Shown in pieces: positions 1 to 9,944 of a DNA stretch of 64,000 bases (the first letter of the stretch is position 1; every line of letters starts with the position of its first letter). The stretch comes from Phenylobacterium deserti (lineage in GTDB: Bacteria; Pseudomonadota; Alphaproteobacteria; Caulobacterales; Caulobacteraceae): contig CALQQB010000001.1 in assembly GCA_943332615.1 (NCBI GenBank), forward strand, positions 1 through 64,000. The letters are read 5' to 3'. A program made the position numbers and the translations under genes. The notes beneath the pieces were generated by a model that saw nothing but the letters and a program-made list of their open reading frames with translations, had not been told where the DNA came from and searched no databases.

Positions 1-1
1 C

Positions 2-487
2 ATCGCGCTAATCGGGGCGGAGAACATCGCGGTGGCCGCGCGCCGGCCCGGCATCGTGGCGGTGATGTTTGCCGGCCTGCTGGCAGCCATGCTGGGCCTG
101 AAGCTTATGGGCCTCGGAACCCTGCCCTTCCTGCTGATCCTGGGGGCGGGGCTCTTCAGCGGCAGCTATCTGATGGTCTCCGGACGGCTTACCGACGCCG
201 GGCGCCTGCGGATGGTCATCACCCTCGTGTTCGGGCTGATCCATGGCTTCGGCTTCGCAGCCAACCTGCTGGAGATGCAGCTGCCGCCCGAGCGCCTGCT
301 AGAGCTACTGCTGGGCTTCAATCTGGGTGTCGAGGTTGGGCAACTGACCCTGGTGGTCGGGGTGAGCCTGTTGGTGCTTGCCCTGCGGCGGGTCAAATGG
401 GCCGCGCCGCGTCCGATCGTCGTCGACCTGGCGGCCAGCGGGCTGATGGGGATCGGCGTCTTCTGGTTCGTGACCCGCAGCTACTGA
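2..487 (+). CDS. HupE/UreJ-like membrane protein, 5' partial
   Basis: Frame open from base 2 (IALIGAENIAVAARRPG...); hydrophobic helices and FGLIHGFGFA / GFNLGVEVGQL motifs of the HupE/UreJ family; stop at 487. Confidence 0.75.
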   Translation: MALIGAENIAVAARRPGIVAVMFAGLLAAMLGLKLMGLGTLPFLLILGAGLFSGSYLMVSGRLTDAGRLRMVITLVFGLIHGFGFAANLLEMQLPPERLLELLLGFNLGVEVGQLTLVVGVSLLVLALRRVKWAAPRPIVVDLAASGLMGIGVFWFVTRSY

Positions 488-1698
488 ACGGCTGTCCTGT
501 CGGCGACCTCGATCACCAGGGCCATGGACGAATCGCCCTCCGCGCAGCCCTGGAAGAGCCCCAGCCCGCCGCCGCGCAACGCAAGTTCCTCGATCAACTC
601 GACGATGGCGCGCAGGCCGGTCGGTCCCTGCGGGTGGCCCCAGATCAGCGAGCAGCCATAGTTGTTCATGTTAATCAGGTCCGCGCCCGTTGCGCGCGCG
701 AAGGCGATGTCGTTCACCGCGAACGGGTTGTGCGACTTGATCGCCGCCGGGTCGCCGATGCCGACGCCGGCATTTGAAAGCGCCGCCTGGCTGGCGTCGA
801 TGGGCGCCTCGGGCATGAAGCCCAGCTAGGCGCGGCCCTGGCCGAAGCTGCGCAGCGTCACCCGGATCGACGGGGTCTTGGACATCGCGTTGGCCCGTTC
901 CGGGGTGGTCAGCACAAGGCCGACATTGACGTCCGCCGGATGGGTCTGGGTGCCGAAGCTGCCGTGCCGCCTTCGCGGGCCGGCCTGAGCTTGGCGAGGC
1001 CCTCGGCGGTCGTTGCGAAGACGCCCTCGTCGCCTTCCATGATTGCCTCCTCGCCGGTGAGGTTCGGCTTCGGTACCGAGAAGGGCAGCGTCATGTAGTG
1101 CTTCTGGAACGCCGGGTCGTCCGCGAGCGCGTCCTGGTACTGCTCGTAGCGGCGCACCGTGACGTCGTTCTGCTCGGAGGCGGTGATCTGGAACTTGCCG
1201 GCCACGTTCTCGGCGGTCTCCATCATCGAGTGCCCGCCGATGGCGTCGTGCATCAAGTTGTAGGTGACATGGTCCTCCGACTGGCCGTAGCCGCCGGGGC
1301 GGCGCGGGGCGGGATAGCAGATGTGCGCTCCGTTCGAGCAGCGGTCCGCCGCCAGCAGCAGGGCTTGGTCGGCGAGGCCCAGCTGCACCTCCGAGGGGCC
1401 GCGAACACCACCCGCGCGCCGGTGGCGCAGACCTGGTTCAGCATGTGGCCGGGCGTGCGTTCGGCCCCCAGCTCATGGAGCGGCCAGGGCGTGCCGTAGA
1501 ACGACTGCTGCTGGGCGTTGGTCATGCCACGACGCCGGTGTCGAAGCTGGCCGGGTCGATGTTGCAGGCGGCGAGCTCACGCTTGGCCACGTGGGCGGCG
1601 AAGCGCATGGCGTGCAGATGTTGCAGCTTGCCCTGCCACCTGGCGAACGGCGTCGACCAGTAGGCGCCGTAGGGGATCTCAACGCGGTCGAAGTCCAT
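481..1698 (-). pseudogene. thiolase / acetyl-CoA acetyltransferase (lipid-transfer type) remnant
   Basis: Thiolase-like segments (MTNAQQQSFYG..MLNQVCATGARVVFAA; LGLADQALLLAADRCSNGAHICYP; MPEAPIDASQAALSNAG; HNPFAVNDIAFARATGADLINMNNYGCSLIWGHPQGPTG) in shifting frames. Apparent 1-nt frameshifts near 1525, 1395 and 965; in-frame TAG at 826-828. Confidence 0.75.
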
Positions 1699-1709
1699 CG
1701 GAATTCCCC

Positions 1710-3263
1710 CTATTCGGGCTGGGCGAAGAGACGGCGCAGCTCGTCCTTGCGCAGCTTGCCCGAGGCGGTGCGCGGCAGGGCCTCGATGAAGCGGACGTGG
1801 GCCGGATGCTTGTAGCGCGCGATCAGCGGCTGACAGTGCGCCTGCACGTCGGCGGCGGCCAGGTCTGCGCCGGGCTGGGCGACCACGAAGGCCACGCCCA
1901 CCTCGCCCCAGCGCGCGTCGGCGACGCCCACCACGCCCACTTCACGCACACCGGCCAGAAGGCCGATCGCATTCTCCACCTCGGCCGGATAGACGTTCTC
2001 ACCGCCCGAAATGTACATGTCCTTCCAACGGTCGACGAGGAAGAGGTAGCCCTCTTCGTCGCGGTAGCCGGCGTCCCCGGTGTGGAACCAGCCGTCCTCG
2101 AGCGCCTTGGCGGACGCTTCGGGCTGGTTCCAATAGCCTGGCGTGATCGCCGGGCCCCTGAGCCAGACCTCCCCCGTCGCGCCCACCGGAACGGCGGCGC
2201 CGTCGGCATCGACGATGCGGATCTCCATGGCCGGAACCAGCAGGCCCACGGAGCCCGGCTTGGCGCGCGTCGCGTCAGGGTCGATGGGCATATGGGCGAC
2301 GGTGCCGGCCTCGGTCGAGCCGTAGCCGTTCACGACCGTGACCCCATCGGCGAGAAGAGCGTTGCAGAGCGCCGTAGGCAGTGGTGCTCCGCCAAGGAAC
2401 AAGCCCTTGAGGCGTGAGAAGTCCGCTGTGGCCCAGGCGGGATCGTCGCGCAGCATCTGGGCGATCTGCGGCACACCGAAGAAGTGGGTGACGCAGAGCA
2501 CTGGGTCTGAGAGCCGCGCCAGCGCCCCGCCGGGCGTGAAGCGGTCGGAGAGCAGCAGGGTCCCCCCGCACTGCAGGATGCAGCGGCAGGTCGCCATCAG
2601 GCCGACCGTGTGGAACATCGGCGTGTCGCAAAGCATCACCGAATGGCGGCTGACGTCGCCGATGGCGGTGAAGTTGAAGGCGTTCCAGAAAATCCCGGCG
2701 CGGGTGATCATCACTCCCTTGGGCCGGCCGGTGGTGCCGGAGGTGTAGAGGATCACGCAGGGGGCGCCGGGCGCGCCGGGTCTCGCGGCGGCGGGTTCGC
2801 AGGCGGCGAACTCGGCGCGGACGCCGGCGGAGGAGGCCAGGACCGCGGCCGGCCAGGCCTTGCCGGCGGCTTCAGCCTGGTCGGAGAACTCTGCGTCGAA
2901 GAGGATCAGCGCCGGCTTGGCGTCGTCCGCCAGCTCGGCGATCTCGGCCGCCGTCAGCCGCCAGTTGAGCGGAGTGAAGATCGCGCCCGACCGCTCGCAG
3001 GCGTACATCAGAACCAGGCTTTCCAAGCCGTTGCGGGCGATGGTCGCCACCCGGGCGCCGAAAGGCTCGACCACCCGGGCGGCCAGCCAGGCGACGCCCT
3101 GCGCCACCAGCCGGTCGAGCTCGCCATAGGTGAGGGTCTCGCCGGTTCGCAGGTCGACGCAGGCGCGCCGTCCGGCGAGCGCGCCGGCGTGGTAGGCAAT
3201 GGCGTCGAGATCGGTCCAGGCGGCAGGCGCGCCTACGGCCGCCGCCTCGCGCACGCCATCCAT
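1710..3263 (-). CDS. AMP-dependent acyl-CoA synthetase/ligase
   Basis: 517 aa; ILYTSGTTGRPKGVM, NGYGSTEAG, GWFHTGDAGYRDEEGYLFLVDRWKDMYISGGENVYPAEVE and PRTASGKLRKDELR motifs. Confidence 0.93.
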   Translation of the reverse strand: MDGVREAAAVGAPAAWTDLDAIAYHAGALAGRRACVDLRTGETLTYGELDRLVAQGVAWLAARVVEPFGARVATIARNGLESLVLMYACERSGAIFTPLNWRLTAAEIAELADDAKPALILFDAEFSDQAEAAGKAWPAAVLASSAGVRAEFAACEPAAARPGAPGAPCVILYTSGTTGRPKGVMITRAGIFWNAFNFTAIGDVSRHSVMLCDTPMFHTVGLMATCRCILQCGGTLLLSDRFTPGGALARLSDPVLCVTHFFGVPQIAQMLRDDPAWATADFSRLKGLFLGGAPLPTALCNALLADGVTVVNGYGSTEAGTVAHMPIDPDATRAKPGSVGLLVPAMEIRIVDADGAAVPVGATGEVWLRGPAITPGYWNQPEASAKALEDGWFHTGDAGYRDEEGYLFLVDRWKDMYISGGENVYPAEVENAIGLLAGVREVGVVGVADARWGEVGVAFVVAQPGADLAAADVQAHCQPLIARYKHPAHVRFIEALPRTASGKLRKDELRRLFAQPE

Positions 3264-3346
3264 CCCGGTCTCCCATGCTGGTGTGTTGCGAAAATTGTAT
3301 ATGACTTATAATCATCTCGGTCTAGCGCTGGCTCGGAGACACGTCC

Positions 3347-4171
3347 ATGGACCTCTCGCTGACCGATGGTGACCTGCCCCGAGGGGCTTGGGATTGCCAT
3401 ACCCATGTGTTCGGGTCGTTCGAGGCCTACCCCTTGCGGCGGCCGGGCCCGGGCACGCCCAATCCCGAGGCTGCCATCGAGGCGCTGATGGCGATGCACG
3501 CGGAGCTGGGGATCGCCCATGGCTGCCTCGTCCAGCCGGTGGAGTACGGGTGGGACCACAGCTATCTCCTGCACGCGCTGGCCGCTGCCGAGGGCGCCTA
3601 TGTGGGCGTGGCCATGGCCGATCCGGATCTCGGCCGGGCGGCAATGGCGCGGTTGGCGGCCGGCGGCGTCGGGGCGCTGCGGTTCATGTTCTTCGATCAG
3701 GCCAAGCTGACCCCGACGCGCGACGCGCTGATGGGAGGCGTCGCCGCGGCGCGCGACCTTGGCTGGCGCCTGCGGGTGTTGGGCTCGCCGGCCAACCATC
3801 CCGAACTCTTCGCCGTCCTGGAGGCCGTCGAGGACGTGCCGATCCTGCTGGAGCACATGGCCATGAGCGGGCCCGGACCGGTCGGCGAGGGCCTGGCGCG
3901 GATGCTGGCCAAGCCGAACGTGTGGCTGATGCTCTCGTCGGGCCACCGGCGCTCGCGGGAGCCGCCGCCTTGGCGGGACATGGCCGAGACATGCGCGGCT
4001 CTCTACGCCCTGGCGCCGCGTCGCTGCGTGTGGGGCAGCGACTGGCCCTACCTGGGCGCGGGCCCGCGGATCGACGAGCGCGATGCGCTGGCCCTGCTGG
4101 CGAGCTACCTGCCGGACGAGGCGGCCTGGCGCGCGGTGATGGCCGGCAATCCGGCCGCCTTGAATGCCTAG
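3347..4171 (+). CDS. amidohydrolase family (2-pyrone-4,6-dicarboxylate lactonase-like) protein
   Basis: WDCHTHVFG N-terminal motif, CVWGSDWPYLG C-terminal motif. Confidence 0.85.
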   Translation: MDLSLTDGDLPRGAWDCHTHVFGSFEAYPLRRPGPGTPNPEAAIEALMAMHAELGIAHGCLVQPVEYGWDHSYLLHALAAAEGAYVGVAMADPDLGRAAMARLAAGGVGALRFMFFDQAKLTPTRDALMGGVAAARDLGWRLRVLGSPANHPELFAVLEAVEDVPILLEHMAMSGPGPVGEGLARMLAKPNVWLMLSSGHRRSREPPPWRDMAETCAALYALAPRRCVWGSDWPYLGAGPRIDERDALALLASYLPDEAAWRAVMAGNPAALNA

Positions 4172-5004
4172 CGCAACTCGAAACCTAAGCTCTCCAGGGC
4201 GGCGCGCAGTCGCTCGCGGCCGTTCAGTCCCTTCAGCACCCCGAGGCGATCGGCGACGATCTTCGACCAGGCCACCTCCGCCATCCCTTGCGCGCGCTGG
4301 AAGCCGCTGAGTGTGACGTCGTAGCGGGCGACGGCCTCGTCCGCCTGCGCCGGGTCATAGGTCTCGCGATGCAGCACTGCCTCCTGCGGAAGGCGGGGCT
4401 TCACCGACGTCGGACGTTCCGGGTCGGGCTTGCCGACGCAAAGGCCGAAGAGCGGCATCACCCGGGGCGGCAGGCCCAGCTCGGCGGCCACGGCCTGCGG
4501 ATGGTTGCGAATGCCGCCGATATAGACCGAGCCCAGGCCCAGCGACTCCAGCGCCGCCACCGCGCTCTGGGCGGCCAGCGTCGCGTCAACCACCGCCACC
4601 AGGAAGCTCTCGACATAGTCGATGCCTTCGCGGCCGCCGCCGGCCTGGGCCGAGAGCCGCTCGGCGCGGGCGAGGTCGGCCAGCCACACCAGGAAGAGCG
4701 GCGCCTGGACCACGTGCTTCTGGTCGCCCACCAGGGCCGCAAGCCGCGCCTTGCGGTCGGGCTCCTCCACCGCCACCACGGTCCAGACCTGCAGGTTAGA
4801 GGAGGTGGAGGCCGACTGGGCGGCGGCGACCAGGGTCTCCAGCGTGCCCGGCGCCAGCGGCTCGTCGAGGTAGCGGCGGACCGACCGGTGGCCGAGCAGG
4901 GTGCGGATGGTCTCGTTGAGCCGCAGCGGGGCGGCCGGCGCGTGGTCGCCATAACGCTCCCGCAGGAGGCCTTCTGGAGGCGGGGCCATGGTGAGGTCTG
5001 GCAT
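4168..5004 (-). CDS. NADPH-dependent nitroreductase (NfsA/FRP-like)
   Basis: Nitroreductase fold signatures (LLGHRSVRRYLDEPL, AAQSASTSSNLQVWTVV, GLGSVYIGGIRN); start chosen at 5004 (MPDLTMAPP) with an upstream AGGA. Confidence 0.85.
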   Translation of the reverse strand: MPDLTMAPPPEGLLRERYGDHAPAAPLRLNETIRTLLGHRSVRRYLDEPLAPGTLETLVAAAQSASTSSNLQVWTVVAVEEPDRKARLAALVGDQKHVVQAPLFLVWLADLARAERLSAQAGGGREGIDYVESFLVAVVDATLAAQSAVAALESLGLGSVYIGGIRNHPQAVAAELGLPPRVMPLFGLCVGKPDPERPTSVKPRLPQEAVLHRETYDPAQADEAVARYDVTLSGFQRAQGMAEVAWSKIVADRLGVLKGLNGRERLRAALESLGFELR

Positions 5005-5163
5005 GGTCAGTCCTTGGCCGGCCGCTACGAGCCACGGCGCTGGGGCGTCTGCGGTGCGCTGGACGGGATTGCCCGCGCGGCGAAACAAGCTTTTACTTAT
5101 GCTCTAAATGCATCTCGTGACAATTGCCTCAAGATGTATCGGACCCGCGGAGAAAGCTCAGCC

Positions 5164-5988
5164 ATGCGTCAACCCCGGACCGCCGTTCTGCTGGCCCTGG
5201 TGCTTGCGTCAGGGGTCCCGAGTTTCGCGGCCGCCGCCAAGCCTTCCACGGCGCACGCGGCGGCTAGCATGCCGGACTGGAGCGGCGCATGGGCCCGCGC
5301 CAGCGGCGGGTTCTACGAAGCCAGCCCGGGGGCTACGGCTTTCGATCCGAAGCTGCCGCCCCACTCCGTGCCGACCCACCCGCCCTACAACGCCAAGTTC
5401 GAGGCGATCTTCCAGGAAAACCTCAAGCGCATCGCCGCGGAGCGCTATCCCGACCCGATCAGCATCTGCGGCACGCCGGCCGGTTGGCCCCGGCTCCTGG
5501 GCACGCCCGACGCCTACGAGTTCGTGGTGCGTCCCGAGCAGACCTGGATCCTCAGCGAGAACGGTCCCAACGTGATGCGGATCTACACTGACGGACGCGG
5601 CCATCCGAAGCCGGACGACATGTGGCTCACCTACACCGGCAACAACGTCGGGCACTGGGACCGCGACACCCTGGTGTTCGACTCCATCGGCATGAAGGGC
5701 GTCGGCTCGGTGATCCTCGGCCGGGGTGGCGTGGTGATGAGCGACAAGCTGCACGTGAGCACGCGGATGCGGCTGATCGCCCCGGATCGGCTGATGATCG
5801 CCATGGTGCTGGACGATCCCGACGCCCTGACCGCGCCCTGGCCGCTGACCTTCACCTTCACGCGCCTGCCGAAGGGGAGTTGGGTCTACGACTACGCTTG
5901 CGCCGAGAACAACCGCAATCCGATCCGGCCCGACGGCAAGACGCTGACCTTGGACACCAACGGCAAGGTGGTCGACACTTCGCCCTGA
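5164..5988 (+). CDS. secreted protein of unknown function
   Basis: Signal peptide MRQPRTAVLLALVLASGVPSFAAAA; conserved-looking mature domain with no named family recognised. Confidence 0.65.
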   Translation: MRQPRTAVLLALVLASGVPSFAAAAKPSTAHAAASMPDWSGAWARASGGFYEASPGATAFDPKLPPHSVPTHPPYNAKFEAIFQENLKRIAAERYPDPISICGTPAGWPRLLGTPDAYEFVVRPEQTWILSENGPNVMRIYTDGRGHPKPDDMWLTYTGNNVGHWDRDTLVFDSIGMKGVGSVILGRGGVVMSDKLHVSTRMRLIAPDRLMIAMVLDDPDALTAPWPLTFTFTRLPKGSWVYDYACAENNRNPIRPDGKTLTLDTNGKVVDTSP

Positions 5989-6108
5989 CCGCAGTTCAGC
6001 CTATAGTTCATATCATTCGTATATATATACCTTGACCCCTATCGAGCCGCATCTGAGAGTGGTGAAGGTCGCCGCTTCAACCCGCGCAAACGCCCCGGGA
6101 GCACATCG

Positions 6109-7353
6109 TTGTCAGAACCAGAGTCCGCTAAGGGCCCCCTTTCAGGCGTGGTCGTCCTAGACCTGACGCGGGCGCTCGCGGGGCCGTTCGGCACCCTGCT
6201 GCTGGCCGGCCTCGGCGCGACGGTGATCCGGCTGGAAGAGCCGAAGGGCGATGGCCGCGAGAGCGCGCCGTTCCTCGGCAAAGGCGGCGCCAGCCTGCGC
6301 CGCATGGCGCCGGACGATGTCTCCATCGCCCACGTGATCCGTCACCGTGGCAAGCAGTCGATCACCCTCAACCTGAAGCACGGGGATGCGCGGCGGATCT
6401 TCGCCGACCTCGCCGCCCACGCCGACGTGGTGGTGGAAAACTACACCCGCGGCACGGCCGAGCGGCTAGGGGTCGGCTACTCCCAGGCCCGGGCCGTGAA
6501 GCCGGACATCATCTATTGCTCGATCAGCGGCTTCGGCCAGGAAGGCTCGGTCGGCGGCGGCAAGGCCATGGACGGGATCATCCAGGCGCTCTCCGGCATC
6601 ATGATGACCAGCGGCGCGGCAGAGGATCCGCCGGTCCGCATCGGGGTCCCCTTCGCCGACCTGGGCACGCCGCTGTTCGCGGTGATCGGCATCGTCTCGG
6701 CGCTGTTCCATCATGCGAAGACCGGCGAGGGCCAGCACATCGACGTCTCCATGCTGGGGGCAATGACCGCGCTACAGGCAGCCGAGCCTTTCAAGGTCCT
6801 GGAGGACCTGGGCGTGCCGATGCGGACTGGCAACACCGTGCCGCGCCTCTCGCCCTTCGGGGTCTATCCGGCCAGCGATGGCGACGTGGTCATCTGCTGC
6901 TCGGGCGACCTGAATTTCCACAAGCTGATGACCGTCATGCAGCGCCCGGACCTGGAAGCCGACGCCCGCTATGCGAGCCAGACGGCCAGGCTGGAGAACT
7001 ACCACTCGCTGGACCTGCAGGTCGCAGCCTGGACCGCCACCTTGCCGATCGCCGAGATCACCGAGCGGTTGGACGCCGCCGGCATTGCCGCGGCCGAGGT
7101 GCGCAACCCCGACCAGGCGATCCGCGACGAACGCGTCCAGGCGCGCGGCGAGGTTGTCGCCCTGCAGCACCCCGATCATGGCGCTACCCAGGAGATCTAC
7201 GGACCCGGCGTGCCGATCGTCTTCTCGCGCACCACGGCCGGCCTCGATCCGAAGACCGCCAAGCTCGGCCAGCACAACTTGGAGGTCTACGCCCAGATGC
7301 TCGGCTACTCGGCTGAAGAGATCGAACGGCTGCGATCCGAGAAGGCGATCTAG
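6109..7353 (+). CDS. CaiB/BaiF family (class III) CoA-transferase
   Basis: LSGVVVLDLTRALAGPFGTLLLAGLGATVIRLE, HRGKQSITLNLKHGDARR, DVVVENYTRGTAERLG, GYSQARAVKPDIIYCSISGFGQ. Confidence 0.93.
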   Translation: MSEPESAKGPLSGVVVLDLTRALAGPFGTLLLAGLGATVIRLEEPKGDGRESAPFLGKGGASLRRMAPDDVSIAHVIRHRGKQSITLNLKHGDARRIFADLAAHADVVVENYTRGTAERLGVGYSQARAVKPDIIYCSISGFGQEGSVGGGKAMDGIIQALSGIMMTSGAAEDPPVRIGVPFADLGTPLFAVIGIVSALFHHAKTGEGQHIDVSMLGAMTALQAAEPFKVLEDLGVPMRTGNTVPRLSPFGVYPASDGDVVICCSGDLNFHKLMTVMQRPDLEADARYASQTARLENYHSLDLQVAAWTATLPIAEITERLDAAGIAAAEVRNPDQAIRDERVQARGEVVALQHPDHGATQEIYGPGVPIVFSRTTAGLDPKTAKLGQHNLEVYAQMLGYSAEEIERLRSEKAI

Positions 7354-8742
7354 ATGGCCAAGGCAGCAGAGCCGGCGGCGAGCGCGGACGTCCTCTTCGG
7401 CGCGCCGGGCGCGGCGTGGCGTCCCTATCAGATGTTCCTGCTCGGCGTACTGCTGCTGGTGGCCATGTCGAGCTATCTCGATCGCCAGATCATGTCGTTG
7501 CTGCAGGAGGCCATCAAGAAGGACCTCCTGCTCAGCGACTGGGAGCTTGGCCTGGTGAGCGGCCCGGCCTTCGCGCTGCTGCATTCGATCGCAGGCCTGC
7601 CGATGGCCCGGCTCGCCGAGCGGATGAACCGGCCCCGGCTGCTTTCCGCCGCCATCGTGGTCTGGTCGACGATGACGGCGTTCTGCGCGCTCGCCACCAA
7701 CTTCGTGATGTTGGGTCTCGGCCGAATGGGCGTCGGCATGGGCGAGGGCGGCTGCAACCCGATCTGCCACGCCCTGGTGGCCGACAACTTCTCCGTCCGC
7801 CAGCGCGGCAAGGCGATGGCGGTGCTGTCCGCGGCCTCGCCCCTGGCGGCGATCTTCGCCCCGCTGATCGCTGGCGCGGTCGCCCTGACTTGGGGCTGGC
7901 GGGCGGCATTCGTCGTCGTCGGCCTGCCGGGCCTGCTGCTGGCCGTGCTGGTCTGGTTCACCCTGAAAGAGCCGCGCGCGGCGCGCACGGCGGATTCACC
8001 GCCAGCGCGGTCGTTCGCGACGGACCTGAAGTGGCTGTTGGGCAACCGCGCCTTCGTGTTCGTCTTCCTCGCCGGCGCCTTCCAGGGCATCGGCGTTCAG
8101 GGCACCGGGATCTTCACCGCCTCCTTCGTGATGCGGGCCTACCACCTGAACATCGCCGAGGCCGGCGGCATCCTGAGCTTCCGGGGCCTCGCATCCCTGG
8201 GCGCCACGGCGCTTGGCGGCTACCTGGCCGACCGCTTTGCGGGCCCTCGCGGGCGGTCCTACGTCCTGGTGCCCTGCATGGGAGCCGCGCTGGCGTTCAG
8301 CTTCTTCTTCTGGGCGTTCACGGCCACGCACGCGGTGATCTCGATCGGTCTGCTGATGGCGGGCGCCTGCGCCGCCGAACTGAAGAACGGCCCCAACTTC
8401 GCGGCCATCCAGAACATGGTGCCCTCGCACATGCGCTCGACGGCTGTGGCGGTCTTTTTCCTGGCCGCTACTGTGGTGGGCACCGCCGTCGGCGCGTCGC
8501 TGGTGGGCGGGATCAGCGACATGACGGCGGCGCGGGTCTTCCCAGCGAATCTCGGCGACTACGCGGCCTTCTGCCCCGGCGGCAGGTCCATCGCGAGCGC
8601 GGGGCCGGCTGCGGCGGCGGCCTGCGCGACGGCATCGGCCGAGGGACTGCGCACGGCGCTCGCGGCCATTTCCTTCGCCTTCCTCGGCTCGTCGATCTGC
8701 TTCTTCCTCGCCAGCCGCAAGATCACGATCAACACCGATTGA
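7354..8742 (+). CDS. MFS transporter
   Basis: 12-TM-type sequence; MSSYLDRQIMSLL, GRMGVGMGEGGCNPICHALVADNF, FAAIQNMVPSHMRSTAVA. Confidence 0.9.
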   Translation: MAKAAEPAASADVLFGAPGAAWRPYQMFLLGVLLLVAMSSYLDRQIMSLLQEAIKKDLLLSDWELGLVSGPAFALLHSIAGLPMARLAERMNRPRLLSAAIVVWSTMTAFCALATNFVMLGLGRMGVGMGEGGCNPICHALVADNFSVRQRGKAMAVLSAASPLAAIFAPLIAGAVALTWGWRAAFVVVGLPGLLLAVLVWFTLKEPRAARTADSPPARSFATDLKWLLGNRAFVFVFLAGAFQGIGVQGTGIFTASFVMRAYHLNIAEAGGILSFRGLASLGATALGGYLADRFAGPRGRSYVLVPCMGAALAFSFFFWAFTATHAVISIGLLMAGACAAELKNGPNFAAIQNMVPSHMRSTAVAVFFLAATVVGTAVGASLVGGISDMTAARVFPANLGDYAAFCPGGRSIASAGPAAAAACATASAEGLRTALAAISFAFLGSSICFFLASRKITINTD

Positions 8743-9944
8743 TGGAACCGCCGATGACCGCCCTCGATGTGCTGCGCAGCCACCATGCGGACCCGCACAA
8801 GGCCGCGCTGGCGTGGAAGGCCAAGGGCGGCAAGGTGGTGGGCTACCTCTGTGACAATGTCCCCGATGAGCTGATCGCCGCGGCGGGCTTCTTCCCCCTC
8901 AGGATCAGCGGCGATCCGGACGCCGACGGCCAGGCCGTCCGGCAATACGTCGACACCCTCTACCCACCCGACGTGACCACGCGGCCGGGGTTTGCGACCG
9001 CTATGCTGAACCGCCTGCTTGACGGTACCTACGGCTACCTCGACTTCCTCATCGTCCCGCATAACCGCAACGCCATCCAGGCGATCTACCGCTCGCTTCG
9101 CGATGCGCGCAAAGCCCATCCGGAGCTGCCGGCCTGCGAGATGCACTACCTCGACAAGGCGTGGTCCTCGTCCTTCATCTCCGAGACCTACAACCGCGAC
9201 CAGGTGGTGAAGCTGAAAGCGAAGCTCGAGGTCTGGGCCGGCGCCGCGATCACCGATGACGCACTCCACGCCGCCATCGCGGTCGGCAACGAGAACAAGG
9301 CGCTGCTGGCCAAGATCGCGGCGCTCAGGGCGGCGACCCCGCCGAGGCTCTCCGGCGTCGACGCCCTGCAGATCATCGGCGCCTCGATGCTGATGGCCAA
9401 GGCCGACCACAACGCGCTCCTCAGGGACTTCCTGGCCAGCGCCGACAGCCTGCCGGAGCGGGCAGGCCCGAGGGTCTTCCTGGGCGGCAGCCCCATCGAC
9501 CACACGCGTATCTGCCAGGCCATCGAGGCCACCGGCGCGACCGTGGTCGCCGAGGACCACTGCTGGGGCAATCGGTCGTTCGACCTGCCGGTGGAGGGGC
9601 CGGCTTCGCCGATCCTGGAGCTCGCCAGCCGCTTCCACCGCAAGCCCGCCTGTTCGATCACCTTCCCGCTGTCGGAGACGGTGGCCGGCTGCGCGCGCCG
9701 CGCGGCGGCGGCGGCGGCCGACGCGGCGATCTTCTATGTCATGGACGAGGACTGGTCGCAGAACTGGGAGACGCCCAACGAGGTGCGGGCCATCGAGGCG
9801 AACGGCACGCCGAGCCTGCATCTCAAGCAACAGGCCTATGATGGCGGCGACCCGAGCGCCCTGACCGCGGTCGTGGCCGAATTCCTTGCCGCGGTCCAAA
9901 AGCGCGCTCCGCGCCGTGCGCCGGCCGAAGGGGCGACGGCATGA
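8742..9944 (+). CDS. 2-hydroxyacyl-CoA dehydratase family subunit (HgdB/FldB-like)
   Basis: KGGKVVGYLCDNVPDELIAAAGFFPLRISG and family layout; start overlaps the preceding stop (TGATG), alternative ATG at 8754. Confidence 0.8.
   Translation: MEPPMTALDVLRSHHADPHKAALAWKAKGGKVVGYLCDNVPDELIAAAGFFPLRISGDPDADGQAVRQYVDTLYPPDVTTRPGFATAMLNRLLDGTYGYLDFLIVPHNRNAIQAIYRSLRDARKAHPELPACEMHYLDKAWSSSFISETYNRDQVVKLKAKLEVWAGAAITDDALHAAIAVGNENKALLAKIAALRAATPPRLSGVDALQIIGASMLMAKADHNALLRDFLASADSLPERAGPRVFLGGSPIDHTRICQAIEATGATVVAEDHCWGNRSFDLPVEGPASPILELASRFHRKPACSITFPLSETVAGCARRAAAAAADAAIFYVMDEDWSQNWETPNEVRAIEANGTPSLHLKQQAYDGGDPSALTAVVAEFLAAVQKRAPRRAPAEGATA

Noticed and set aside
32-487. HupE/UreJ as evidence for an adjacent hydrogenase or urease operon
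   Set aside because: No hydrogenase or urease genes are in the window; the family is also found standalone.
826-828. TAG in the thiolase as a recoded codon
   Set aside because: It is amber rather than UGA, and the same gene has three additional frameshifts, so decay or error is simpler.
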